From the NCBI GenBank assembly GCA_010909165.1, contig VJWM01000025.1, forward strand, positions 1 to 64,000: a stretch of 64,000 nt of DNA. Reading direction: 5' to 3'. Positions 10,379-21,500 of this stretch are shown here, in pieces. The translations under genes were made by a program, and so were the position numbers. Each line of letters starts with the position of its first letter. The stretch's first letter is position 1. The notes under the pieces are model-generated. The model was not told the DNA's origin. It saw only the letters and a program-made list of their open reading frames with translations, and did not search any database. This DNA is from Anthoceros angustus (lineage: Eukaryota > Streptophyta > Anthocerotopsida > Anthocerotales > Anthocerotaceae).

Positions 10379-10736
10379 TCAGAATCCCTGACCATCAATT
10401 GAAATTGAGATGCGCTGAGAAGGGAGCAACATTGAAGGCAAAAGTTTAAAGCATGAATGCTTTCCCAACCACGAGAGGACGCACACCAACGTCCGGGGAA
10501 GGATTCTCCATAGCAACCAAGCTACTACTTGGGAAAATCTGGGGAGGTGTCTTGCTCCGAGCCACAAAAGCATCTAGGAGAAAGAGCTTCGGAATACCAC
10601 TAGGAGAGTCTTGTAGGAGAAAAAGGTCTCTAAGTTGCTCGAACATATAATGGAAAGAAGACTTTATTATAAAAAATATGGGAAAAACCAATCCACCCCA
10701 AAAACAAAAGGGGAAAAACCCAACTAAGGGCACCAT
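10379..10736 (-). other. Possible transposon-derived coding fragment
   Basis: Minus-strand frames here read EQLRDLFLLQDSPSGIPKL and MENPSPDVGVRPLVVGK, which look like real protein rather than composition noise, but I cannot name a family. The plus strand near 10,660-10,745 is A-rich. No element ends were found. Confidence 0.25.
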
Positions 10737-10804
10737 GCCAGGGGACTAGCCCCATGATCGCGTATTTCAAAACTACCAACCGCCCCAAGAACTTCGTGGG
10801 CAAG

Positions 10805-10889
10805 GATGTGGAAAGGCCTACCTACCACCGGTGTCGAAGAAGCTGCATGATGTGGAAAGGCCTACCTACCACCGGTGTCGAAGAAGCTC
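10805..10889. repeat. Tandem duplication, two units of about 44 bp
   Basis: GATGTGGAAAGGCCTACC...GTGTCGAAGAAGCT occurs twice. It shares a 19-bp core with the duplication at 9,665-9,772. Confidence 0.9.
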
Positions 10890-11449
10890 GTGTAAGAAGT
10901 CGCATCTCCCGCGTCACTGCCGTTTCCATAGCCATCAATACTCGAACAAATTTGATGAAAGACACGGGTCAAAGAGAGCTACGGAGACGCCAGGTTCTTA
11001 TCAAACTAGTTTTCCAGTATGCATTTTCTTTGTCTTATGCATTATCTTACTAAACTTTAAACCTACTTGGATCTTTCTACTTTTAATTTAACAAAGTCTC
11101 CTTGTTGAATTAAATAAGTTGTAAATTTATAACTTGTAGGCTGATCACAACAACATTTTCTTCCCCTTCCCCTCGCGTGCTCACTGCTGTAGTGCCCGGT
11201 TGAAATCATGGTTTGAAGTTGCAGCATTTCAGAAAACAAAATAAAAAATAAAAAAAAGAACTATGGTTTAGCCAGCGACTTGGAGCTAGGAGTGGCTGCA
11301 GCAATGGCAACCTACAAGAAGTGCTGATACATTGTCAGGAGGTGGCATCCCTGGATCAACATGCGCTGTGATGCCACACACTGATCAACGTTAATGCCTA
11401 GGTACTTGGTTTGGATTTGCAGACTGCATAGGGCCCATAAGAGATTTAA
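10890..11449. other. No gene recognised
   Basis: AT-rich around 11,030-11,130 and A-rich near 11,235-11,260. No domain or repeat is identified. Confidence 0.4.
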
Positions 11450-11880
11450 AGATGACCTGAACATTCATACGAGCCCCAAATGACTTGGACCATGCTGGCC
11501 TGCTGCAGCATTTGATGAATTGCAGCAACTCCCGATTATCACTATGTAGAAGTCGGCTGGCTTCTCTTGGGTGGGACAAACGCAAATGTTGAGTCATCCC
11601 TAAGTTCCGGATCGGTCATGTCATTTTTCTGCCACTGCCCAGATGGGTAACCTGATGCCCGCACCTCAAGCATGGCATGATCAGCACCAAGAGCTTTTTG
11701 TTGCGCGCTTTTCTTTTCAAGTTTCCCCAAGGTTCGAGTTGAGGGCCGCGGGCGTATAGGGGGCCTGGCCTGGCCTGACTGGGTTCCAATGCCTGGCCTG
11801 CGCACCTACCTCCAAACTACCCAATCGCCGCTGCCTAATGGATTACCTGGTCATACTGCCGTAGTCTGTTGTTTAGATTC
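11450..11880 (+). repeat. Dispersed repeat, copy 2
   Basis: Direct copy of 8,690-9,115. It ends in GTCTGTTGTTT immediately before the plus-strand PPR fragment that starts near 11,898. Confidence 0.85.
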
Positions 11881-11897
11881 ATCTTCTTGGTGGACAA

Positions 11898-12080
11898 AAG
11901 ATGCTCGCCGAGTTTTCAAAAGCTTTGCCACGCAGGATGTGGTGACATTGAATACCCTAATCGCTGGGTGTGGTACTTGTGATCATGGTCAGAAAACACT
12001 AGCTTGTTTTGAGGAGATTTTAGTGGCCGGTAGTTAGCCTGATGGTGATACTTTTACTTGCCTTCTAGCGGCATGCAGAA
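11898..12080 (+). pseudogene. PPR fragment (plus strand)
   Basis: About 60 codons of PPR sequence: KDARRVFKSFATQDVVT, NTLIAGCGTCDHGQKTLACF, then an in-frame stop, then PDGDTFTCLLAACRSP. It corresponds to the S/P/L segment of locus A near its residues 86-145 (DVVTWTALISGYGTCDEGHK). Only this piece survives, in the orientation opposite to loci A and B. An older, truncated gene copy. Confidence 0.8.
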
Positions 12081-12104
12081 GCCCCGCAACTCAGCCCCAC
12101 TCTG

Positions 12105-12276
12105 ATGCGTACAATGCACATGAAGAAATCAGAAGCCAAGAGGCATCAAGTTGAAACCGGTGGTGATCCTGCGGAGCTTCTGAAGATTCCCAGGGCTACA
12201 GGGATGGTCGATGGGGCACACTGGCTGGGCACTTGGAACAACTCAGGCAAGGAGCATGGTAGTGCTGACAATATTC
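12105..12276 (+). CDS. Possible exon of unknown gene
   Basis: The frame reads KRHQVETGGDPAELLKIPRA and GMVDGAHWLGTWNNSGKEHG, which looks protein-like, and is followed by CAG|GTATGT at about 12,277, a good plant splice donor. I do not recognise the family. The start is uncertain because the frame may extend upstream. Confidence 0.3.
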
Positions 12277-12659
12277 AGGTATGTCCTGGTGCTTGCTTTC
12301 GTACTTCTCAAATTGCACAGTTTTTCTTACTGGCGGGAGCACAGTCTGAGGACAGTGTTATTGATTTCAAGAGAGAGTAGGTAGGTCTTCGAATGCCTAA
12401 GCTAGGGCTGCTATCTACACATGGACTCAGGTGTACCATGAGTGTTCGGAGGATTCAAACTGCACCACTAGCTTCACCAGATTTGTGAAGGTGTGGAGGC
12501 GTTGGGTCGTAAAGGATCCTGTTTGAACGAGCTGCAGCCCACCAACCACGCCGAACTCCAAGCATAGCTAGCGGAGCTTAGGCAGTCTGGCAGAGTATGG
12601 GAACTGGTAGAGCCTTATCCTGCCATTTACTTCCATTTGGGAGAAGGACATCAATTTTA

Positions 12660-12878
12660 AAAATGGAGTTCCCAATGTTGCTGTTGCTGCTAGAGACCAA
12701 GCCTTGTGAGAACAATGTGACAAGGATCCTGTCGGTGGAAGCTGGGCGGGATGAGGATTTAGGGCACACGCAGAGGGAGCCTGAACTTTTCAAGGAAGTA
12801 GAGGAGATCATCGGTAATTTCGCAAATCTAATGAGGGGGTTCATAACAACCAGCTGGAGGCGAGGGGGAATCTTTTGA
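12660..12878 (+). CDS. Possible exon of unknown gene
   Basis: The frame reads VTRILSVEAGRDEDLGHTQR and ELFKEVEEIIGNFANLMRGF before a stop. It has ordinary protein composition, but no family is recognised. It could belong with the exon-like frame at 12,105-12,276, though no acceptor was identified with confidence. Confidence 0.25.
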   Translation, partial: KMEFPMLLLLLETKPCENNVTRILSVEAGRDEDLGHTQREPELFKEVEEIIGNFANLMRGFITTSWRRGGIF

Positions 12879-13159
12879 TGCTGCGACATCAAGGTAGCTG
12901 GCTGGTAGGCGATGGGGTAACCTCATCCCAAGTGTATGTTTTCAGAATCAGGGGGAACTATGTGAACCCTCTCAGCTGTAAGCAGGTTAGCACTAATCGA
13001 AGTTGCTGGCTGGTGGGAGTGTTGGTGCTCATGAACCTTTTTATCAGGATTGGAGCCCATGGGGCTCATGTCGTTGAGACTTGTGCGCGGTGTTGACCGC
13101 CTCCATCGCTCTTTAACCTTATATCCTGCCGACCCCTCTCCATCATCATCAAGTATCTG
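12879..13159. other. No gene recognised
   Basis: No domain, repeat or splice structure could be supported. Confidence 0.4.
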
Positions 13160-13267
13160 CTGCTAACACCTAGGCCTCGTGGCGGATCCAAAGTCGTGGG
13201 TCGATCATCAGGCCCTGCTAACACCTAGGCCTCGTGGCGGATCCAAAGTCGTGTGTCGATCATCAGG
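13160..13267. repeat. Tandem duplication, two units of about 55 bp
   Basis: CTGCTAACACCTAGGCCTCG...CGATCATCAGGC occurs at 13,160 and 13,215, differing by one or two bases. Confidence 0.95.
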
Positions 13268-14399
13268 CATCTTTTCCCTTGCATCAGAGTCACTCTACTC
13301 GCTACTGGTAGGCTGTCCCAGGAATTCTTGGTCACCCATCTCTCAGCATGTGTGCAAATATGTTGGGCCCGAGTTCAGCGGAGTCGTGTATTGTCTCTCC
13401 TCGAGCCTGTCTTACCCTCGATACTAAAACCTATTCAACAGTGCTCATGTCTCAGTTTAGACGAAGATGGAGCTGTTGAGTAATCTTCACCCCCAAGAAA
13501 AAGGAAATATCATCTGGCCTACACACAGGCCTGGGCACTGGCTAGATCTTCAGTATTCTCACGGTCGACCCTTACAACTGCAATAACCATTTGCGAATCG
13601 ATGCACGCGGTACCCATCCCTTACCACAATGTCTCTCTGTTCAAGCCTTGACATGATCTCCGTGGAACTGTGGCAGTCACTGCACATGCGTAGATTCTTG
13701 GTTACCACCAGAGGTGTCCCCTTTGGAGTGTTCAAGAGACCGAACGCCAGAGCTAGTTTCTCAGCATGCCCACAAAGCACATCTTCCTTTTCCTTCTCAC
13801 ACAGTGGCTTCAACACCAACTTTGTGTGAGGTACGTGGCCTCCTTCCTGCTTCAGACGTGCATTCTGTGCTTCTACCTTGCAATATCCTCTCCTTTCTCC
13901 CACCAGGAATCTATGTACCTGCTTATTCACCTCAATGGTCGCCACTGCAGGTTTCTTGTTAGCTCCTGCTACCGTTCTCTGTGTTTCAATCCTGTCGACA
14001 TCGCTCCACATACCTGCATCTGCATAGGCATTGGCCATGAGGACATAGGCGGTCGCCTCCTCGGGGTGCAGCCTAACAATGCTTTCGAAGCACCACCTCG
14101 CCCTCTTTATATCCCCGTGACTTTTGCAGGCATTCAACAAAGACGTCAAGCCCACAATATTGCTTTGGCCCTCGCATGATAGTAGCATCTTCTCGGCCTC
14201 ATCTAAATGGCCTGCACGCCCAAGAAGATCAATCATGCAGGTAATGCTCAATAGTAGGTTTGATGCCATGCTGTTCAGCCATGGAATCAAAGGCTGACTC
14301 CTGGACCAGTCCCTCATGACTGCATGCTACTAGAAGGCAAGTAAAAGTAGCATCATCAGGCTGAATACCAGCAACTAACATCTCCTCAAAACAAGCTAG

Positions 14400-16835
14400 T
14401 GCCTGTGACCATCATCACAAGTACCATACCCAGATATCAGGGCATTCCATGTCACCACATCCTTTGTGCTGTCAAAACCTGGCGTGCATCTTCCAGTTCC
14501 ACATTTTGCATACATGTCCACCAGGCAGTTGCCAACACTACGTTATCCAGCAGTCCTCTTTCAACAATCAGTGAGTGCAGCTGCCTGCCCTTCTGTAAGG
14601 CACCAGTGCTTGCACAGGCCTTCAGAAGGCAAGCAAAAGTAACATGGTCAGCCAACCAGGCCCTCCTGCTCCATTTGTCCATACAAACAAGTGCCTCATG
14701 TCCGAGCCTTGCTGCATACCCAGCAATCAGGCATTCCATGTCACCACATCCTTTGTGGCCAAGCTGTCAAAACCTGGCGTGCATCTTCCAGTTCACCACA
14801 TATCAGGGCAGTCCATGTCACCACATCCTTGCTGTCAAAACCTGGCGTGCATCTTCCAGTTCACCACATTTTGCATACATGTCCACCAGGCAGTTGCCCA
14901 CCACTACGTCATCCAGCAGTCCTCTTCCACAATCAGTGAGTGCAGCTGCCTGCCCTTCTGTAAGGCACCAGTGCTTGCACAGGCCTTCAGAAGGCAAGCA
15001 AAAGTAACATGGTCAGCCAAAATGAGGCCCTCCTGCTCCATTTGTCCATACAGAGCGCCATGTCCGAGCCTTGCTCATACCCAGCAATCAGGGCATTCCA
15101 TGTCACCACATCCTTTGTGGCCAAGCTGTCAAAACCTGGCGTGCATCTTGCATACCCAGATATCACCATGTCACCACATCCTTTGCATGCTGTCAAAACC
15201 TGGCGTGCATCTTCCAGTTCCACATTTTGCATACATGTCCACCAGGCAGTTGCCCACCACTACGTTATCCAGCAGTCCTCTTCGACAATCTGAGTGCAGC
15301 TGCCTGCCCTTCTGTAAGGCACCAGTGCTTCCACAGGCCTTCAGAAGGCAAGCAAAAGTAACATGGTCAGCCAAAATGAGGCCCGCCTCCATTTGTCCAT
15401 ACACAAGCGCCTCTTGGCGAGTCCTTGCTGTGCATACCCAGCAATCAGGGCAGTCCATGTCACCACATCCTTTGTGGCCAAGCTGTCAAAACCTGGCGTG
15501 CATCTTCCAGTTCACCACATTTTGCATACATGTCCACCAGGCAGGTGCCCACCACTACGTTATCCAGCAGTCCTCTTTCAACAATCAGTGAGTGCAGCTG
15601 CCTGCCCTTCTGTAAGGCACCAGTGCTTGCACAGGCCTTCAGAAGGCAAGCAAAAGTAACATGGTCAGCCAAAATGAGGCCCTCCTCCATTTGTCCATAC
15701 ACAACAAGCGCCTCTGAGTCCTTGCTGTGCATACCCAGATATCAGGGCATTCCATGTCACCACATCCTTTGTGGCCATGCTGTCAAAACCTGGCGTGCAT
15801 CTTCCAGTTCACCACATTTTGCATACATGTCCACCAGGCAGGTGCCCACCACTACGTTATCCAGCAGTCCTCTTTGACAATCTGAGTGCAGCTGCCTGCC
15901 CTTCTGTAAGGCACCAGTGCTTGCACAGGCCTTCAGAAGGCAAGCAAAAGTAATCAGCCCTGCTCCATTTGTCCATACAAACAAGTGCCTCATGTCTGAG
16001 CCTTGCTGCATACCCAGCAATCAGGGCATTCCATGTCACCACATCCTTTGTGGCCATGCTGTCAAAACCTGGCATCCTTCTTTGCATACCCAGCAATCAG
16101 GGCATTCCATGTCACCACATCCTTTGTGGCCATGCTGTCAAAACCTGGCGTGCATCTTCCAGTTCCACATTTTGCATACATGTCCACCAGGCAGGTGCCC
16201 ACCACTACGTTATCCAGCAGTCCTCTTCCACAATCAGTGAGTGCAGCTGCCTGCCCTTCTGTAAGGCACCAGTGCTTGCACAGGCCTTCAGAAGGCAAGC
16301 AAAAGTAACATGGTTAGCCAAAATCAGCCCTCCTGCTCCATTTGTCCATACAACAAGCGCCTCTTGGCCGAGTCCTTGCTGCATACCCAGCAATCAGGGC
16401 ATCCATGTCACCACATCCTTTGTGGCCATGCTGTCAAAACCTGGCGTGCATCTTCAGTTCACCACATTTTGCATACCCAGCAATCAGGGCATTCCATGTC
16501 ACCACATCCTTTGTGGCCATGCTGTCAAAACCTGGCGTGCATCTTCAGTTCACACATTTTGCATACATGTCCACCAGGCAGGTGCCCACCACTACGTTAT
16601 CCAGCAGTCCTCTTCCACAATCAGTGAGTGCTGCCTGCCCTTCTGTAAGGCACCAGTGCCCACAGGCCTTCAGAAGGCAAGCAAAAGTAACATGGTTAGC
16701 CAAAATCAGCCCTCCTGCTCCATTTGTCCATACAAACAAGTGCCTCATGTCCGAGCCTTGCTGCATACCCATATCAGGGCATTCCATGTCACCACATCCT
16801 TTGTGGCCATGCTGTCAAAACCTGGCGTGCATCTT
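14400..16835 (-). repeat. Amplified PLS-module array inside locus B
   Basis: The L-motif marker (plus strand GTAAGGCACCAGTG) occurs seven times, near 14,595, 14,960, 15,315, 15,615, 15,907, 16,260 and 16,645. The P-motif marker CATGTCACCACATCC occurs twelve times between 14,447 and 16,783, so some modules carry extra S/P pieces. A full unit on the minus strand is P (DVVTWNALIAGYAQQG), L (LLKACASTGALQKGRQLHS) and S (CLVDMYAKCGELEDARQV), about 102 codons or 306 bp. Observed spacings are about 290-370 bp. Modules are nearly identical in bases but each has its own set of 1-20 bp gaps. Locus A has two such L modules. Confidence 0.92.
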
Positions 16836-17504
16836 TCAGTTCGCCACATTTTGCATACATGTCCACCAGGCAGTTGCCAACAAACAAGTTAGTAGGAATG
16901 CCACTGTGCAACACATCACAGTGCACTTTTCTGCCAGATTCCAAGTCGCGGCAAATGCACAAGCTTGAAGGGCAGCTACAAAGACGTGAGCATCCGCCTT
17001 CACTCCTGACATACACATCATATCGTACAGTCGTATGGCCTCCTTGGGTTTCCCGTGCTTGGCGTATGCAGAGATTATGGAAAACCACATGAAGGCATCT
17101 GGTTTGCCCACCCTGGTGAACACATCCATGGCCTCCTGCAGCCTACCTCCACATGCATACATGCGCAAGATATGGTTCCCCAAGTATGCGCCCGACTCGT
17201 ACCCAAGTTTGACAGTGAGGTCATGTACTCGTCGGCCCAAAACCAGATCCTTCTTAGCTCCACACAGTTTCAGCACAGCGTAAAAGAGAGACTGAGAAAT
17301 AGCAGAGTCTGTCTGCGCCAGAGATTCCAGGGCTCCAACGGCCTCAGAAAGCTTCCCCTGCTGACATAACGTGCTCACGGTTACAGCCGTAACGACGCCC
17401 ATTTCCGACCCTGCACGCCTGCCAGGTTCAGGCTTATCCGGAGAGCTGGACTTGGAAGGAGAGGCACCATGACCCATCTGCATATCCAAGGAAACGAGCT
17501 GCTC

Positions 17505-17648
17505 ATCAACCCAAGCTGGCTTGAACATGTTGTTTAACCACAGGACCTCGCCGGACCCCTTACGCCGGAAGTCAGGCGAACGGGAGCTCTTCTTATCTCG
17601 TCTGTTGTCCCACCACATGGTAGGGTCCAGAAAAAATTGTTGCCACAA
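17505..17648 (-). other. PDF-like (OSB-type) motif of locus B
   Basis: The cleanest of the copies: LWQQFFLDPTMWWDNRR, RSPDFRRKGSGEVLWL and FKPAWVDEQL. It keeps WWDNR, PDF, GE-LW and the PAWV end that define the OSB PDF motif. Confidence 0.65.
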
Positions 17649-18340
17649 CGCTTGCAAGCCTTACTTGGTTTTGTTGTCCTCAAACACCTAGAAGGGAAGC
17701 TATATTTCGCCAATCAAATGAACTTTAGCATATGCTCCAATTGCGCCGTCAGAGTCTTTTCCACGGCCGTCGAATGAGCAATTTTTGTATCCTCAAACGC
17801 CATGCCTCCTCCTTACGTTGTTGCCGCAATAATGCTCCTCTTCCGATCCGCCTCTCCATCTCCCATTTTTCCTTCTCCACCGTAGTTTAGATTGACTTTC
17901 CTCCCTAGAGAGCTCCATTTTCTCGAATCAAGACGACGCTTGCTGCGATAGCGAAGACCGTAAGAGCACACTGCAAACAAAACATTGCTTCTTGCATGTA
18001 TTTGTTGGTAGCTGTAACGACTTACATTCATTTCAGAATTGTAGCATCACGATAGCAAGCAGAAAAGCGGATGCCCCACGCTAGGCCCGATCCGCCTTTG
18101 GAGGTGCCTTGCGCTCATCAAGAGGGTGTTGTTCGCACACGCCTGCATAAATGGAGAAGCGGCGAGTCTCGTTGTTTCTTCTTCCGATATGGAAAGCCTC
18201 CCACCATCAACGACTTCACTGGTGGCAGCCCCTCATTTAAGTTCATCTCATGCCTAATATGGAAAGCCTCCCACCATCGTGGGACTTCACTTGGGAAAGC
18301 ATTGTCCTCATCTAAGTTCATGTAATCTTGAGGTTGTGAT
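17640..18340. repeat. Partial Harbinger copy (converging 3' ends of both transposon genes)
   Basis: About 700 bp matching 20,160-20,870 in the same orientation, starting at TTGCCACAACGCTTGCAAGCC. On the plus strand it covers the transposase C-terminus (LPQRLQALLGFVVLKHLEG); on the minus strand it covers the end of the Myb/SANT-like gene (DEDNAFPSEVP, GGEAFHIRHEMNL). It has more small gaps than the second copy. Its left edge is the junction with PPR locus B. Confidence 0.85.
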
Positions 18341-18855
18341 GAATTACGCCCAGAGACAGGGCCACACCCGTGATGGCAAACAGCAAGCAACGAGGACGGA
18401 ACAGGGGGACAAAGTTGCAGGCTCGTGAAGATTTGTCGGGAGGTAACAGGGGCACTTGGGTTGTTTTTTTTTTTTTTGACCCGAAACTGATAGAATCTAG
18501 CCATGAGCAGGTTGAAGACAGTTCTAACGGGCCTCGGAGGACCGAACGCACGTATGTGGCAAAATACGGGGCTGGCTAATAGGGGGTTTCAAACTTGTGC
18601 AAAATGGAGCTGATATGGAAATACGAACCCAGATGTATCCGACGAGTATTTGTAAAGAAATGCGAGCTGATATCGCGAAATCATATCCAGCAGGGTCGCA
18701 CCTGCTGGATTTGTATATCAGCCCTGGACGGCTCACGATATCAGCTGGCGTTGCCGAGACGGGCAACTGCAATCCCGTTTGCTGGGCTTGCGCGCACGCT
18801 TCAACCTGAAACGCAAGTCTGGGTTGTGGTCACTGCGGAACATTTGAGAACAACC

Positions 18856-20275
18856 ATGCCTTACAAGTCTGAGAGGCAAGAGTTTTTGAGCGACCTTTCC
18901 AGGTGGATTGCGTTCGCCTCTGTTGAGGACTCATCCTTTGAATCGTCATCCTCCGAATCGTCTGATGGAGATGAGGCTGTTGACCTTTTCTTTTTTTCTT
19001 GTGCCTCTCGCTATTTGTCTGCTCGAGAGCCCAGACATCGTCCTGTGCACTTCTTTCTCGATTCTTTCTCCATGATTGCTGACGAGGAATTTAGGCAACT
19101 ATTTCGCACCTCCCGTCGGGGCTTCTTGTCACTCTTCACAGTCCTTGAGGGTCATCCGGTTTTCAACAATGGTTCTCAGTGTTCCCAAACAGCTTCGGCT
19201 TGGCAATTGGCTTTGACCCTATGTAGGTTGGGTGCTAATGGCAATGGAGCTAGCGTCGGCAAGATGCAAGCCATATTTGGGGTTGGGGCAGGAACTGTTT
19301 GCCTATTTACCAACCGAGTGATAGAAGCTATACTTGCTCAATTTGATGGTTGGCTAGAGTGGCCTGCTGCAGGAAGACGTCAAGAGCTTGGACGTGTCAT
19401 GCAAGAGGAAGGTTTCCCAGGCTGTGTGGGTTTTATAGACGGCACCACATTACCACTATCACAAAAACCAGGTGTGGATGGCGAAGTGTACTTTGATCGT
19501 AAAAGAAGGTATGCTACAATATGTGTTTTGAGGGCTTGCTGTAACCCAAGACACGAGTACTAAGCTTGCACTACCTCTCTTTGCCAGGTATTCCATCAAC
19601 ATGCAAGTGGTTTGCGATGTTGACAAACGAATCACTGCCCTGCATGTGGGTTGTCCTGGTCGGTGTGCAGACTCGTTTGTGTTCCACCGGATGAAACTGT
19701 ACAAGGATCCGCAAACTCACTTTTCAGCAGGGGAGTACATACTTGCAGATTCTGCCTACGGTTTGTCTACCGTATACTGCATAAGGCTCCCGCTTCAAAT
19801 GTGCCGGAAAATGCGAATTCAATTTTGCCTTGCCAAAAGTAGAGTTAGGAATGAGCACGCATAGGTATTTTGAAATCTTGGGCCTCCTTGAGAAATGAGG
19901 CAGATAAGATGTCCTCGGATATGCGGGAGGTAGTCCATTGGGTTGCGACATGTTGTGTTCTTCATAACATGTTAGCTCGCCTTGGTGATACATGGATGAC
20001 ATGCTTCGAGGAAGGTGACCAAGTAGAGTCTTCCGTGAAGTTGTTGGGGCTAGTACCATTCACGAGAGTTTTCGTGAGTCTCAAGATGATTACTCTTGGA
20101 CAAATTACGAACGTGGAGTTCTTCCTTTGTCTCGTCGACCAGAAGCATGAAGATATCATTTGCCACAACGCTTGCAAGCCTTACTTGGTTTTGTTGTCCT
20201 CAAACACCTAGAAGGGAAGCTATATTTCGCCAATCAAATGAACTTTAGCATATGCTCCAATTGTTCATCGTAGCC
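18856..20275 (+). pseudogene. Harbinger DDE transposase, one intron, frameshifted
   Basis: Nuclease of the DDE_Tnp_4 type that cuts and inserts the element. A likely start is the ATG at 18,856 (MPYKSERQEFLSDLSRW). Exon 1 ends at 19,508 after CVGFIDGTTLPLSQ (first D) and DRKRR. A 79-bp intron (19,509-19,587, GTATGC...TTGCCAG) joins to YSINMQVVCDVDKR, as expected for the family. The second D lies in ILADSAYG and the E in RVRNEHA. The frame shifts near 19,770-19,815 (two compensating gaps) and again after NEHA at 19,864 (one base lost), then continues as SWASLRNEADKM, WVATCCVLHNML and, after another shift and an in-frame stop, the C-terminus near 20,275. An acidic serine-rich stretch lies near residues 20-45. 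Confidence 0.88.
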
Positions 20276-20329
20276 CTTTTTCCATGGCCGTCTGAATGAG
20301 CAATTTTTGTATCCTCAAACGCCATCGCC

Positions 20330-21500
20330 TCCTCCTTACGTTGTTGCCGCAATAATGCTTGCTCCTCTTCCGATCGCCTCTCCATCTCCCATTTTTCCTT
20401 CTCCACTGTAGTTTAGATTGACTTTCCTCCCTAGAGAGCTCCATTTTCTCGAATCAAGACGACGCTTGCTGCGATAGCGAAGACCGATTAAGAGCACACT
20501 GCAAACAAAACATTGCTTCTTGCATGTATTTGTTGGTAGCTGTAACGACTTACATTCGACTTCGTAATTGTAGCATCACGATAAATGCAAAAGCATTTCG
20601 GATGCCCCACGCTAGGCCCAAGATCCGCCTTTGGAGGTGCCTTGCGCTCATCAAGAGGGTGTTGTTCGCACACGCCTGCATAAATGGAGAAGCGGCAGTC
20701 TCAGAACGTTGTTTCTTCTTCCTGATATGGAAAGCCTCCCCACCATCAACGACTTCACTTGGCAGGGCACTGTCCTCATTTAAGTTCATCTCATGCCTAA
20801 TATGGAAAGCCTCCCCACCATTAGGGACTTCACTTGGGAAAGCATTGTCCTCATCTAAGTTCAGGTAATCTTGAGGTTGTGATTCACATTCTTCAGGAAT
20901 TTGAGATTCATCGTCGTTTGGACACTGTGAATCTCCTTCAGTTAAACCAAGGGAGGTGTCAGGATCTTGAATACTTGCGATGGCGAGGTAGGAATTCTCC
21001 AATTAAAGGAGCTTGCGCTGGCCTCCTGTTGCTGCGGTCCAGTCTAGCTCAAATAATGGCTCCACATTTGCTTTGGCTCCAAACAAAGAGTCCATGCGTT
21101 CAAACCAGGCACACATGGTGTCCAATTTATGCGCAACAGTAAAAATACCATTTTTCTGGTCCTCTACAGACACACCAAAACCTGTATTGTCCCTTGCCTC
21201 TCTCGCCTTCATGTACCTTGCCTTGTAAGTAGCAAATCTTTCCTTCATGCTTTTCGCACCAAGACATAAGCGCCCCTTACTACCTTTGCTTACCACATCT
21301 GCCAGCATACTGAAGCCCTTCACTGAATTGCGTAGTGGCTCACCAACACTTGTCTGGCCAGGCACACCAAAGCATGCGTAATTGGGCGGATGCTCTAGCC
21401 AAGTGACAATATGCTCATAATCTTCTCTCTGCAAATTTGGTTTCTTCCCAACAGGAAGGTTACTTTTCTTCTTCCTTGAAGTGACAACGGCTATACACAC
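20330..21500 (-). pseudogene. Harbinger Myb/SANT-like second ORF
   Basis: The DNA-binding partner that Harbinger elements need for transposition. The N-terminal part (21,500 to 21,003) reads NLQREDYEHIVTWLEHPPNY, then SMKERFATYKARYMKAREAR and AWFERMDSLFG, typical of the plant Myb/SANT-like domain used by these elements and related no-apical-meristem-associated proteins. An in-frame TAA near 21,005 separates it from an acidic middle (DDESQIPEECESQPQDYLNL, repeated GGEAFHIR). The C-terminal basic helix region continues toward 20,330. The stop may be mutational or mark an unrecognised intron. Confidence 0.7.

Larger units (their letters stand above)
13559..17657 (-). pseudogene. PPR locus B: PDF-like + PLS array + E + DYW:KP (array frameshifted)
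   Basis: A close relative of locus A. The N-terminal frame (273 codons from 17,657) has a PDF-like motif at residues 4-51, then PPR motifs (GNHILRMYACGGRLQEAM, DAFMWFSIISAYAKHGKPKE), and shifts near 16,950 where one base of GCCGCCGAC is missing relative to locus A. The C-terminal frame (252 codons, 14,317 to 13,559) holds E motifs and a complete DYW:KP domain: KKPAVATIEV at 121-130, HAE at 184-186, CSDCH at 212-216 and GRP at 250-252. Between them is an amplified, frame-broken PLS array. The start MQALWQQ comes partly from an antisense Harbinger fragment, so the native 5' end is gone. Pseudogene unless the array gaps are assembly errors. Confidence 0.8.

Noticed and set aside
14644-16968. Several long plus-strand open frames (up to 315 codons) rich in SPHPLWPCCQ-type sequence
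   Set aside because: They are antisense shadows of the minus-strand PLS modules; the minus strand carries recognisable PPR motifs.
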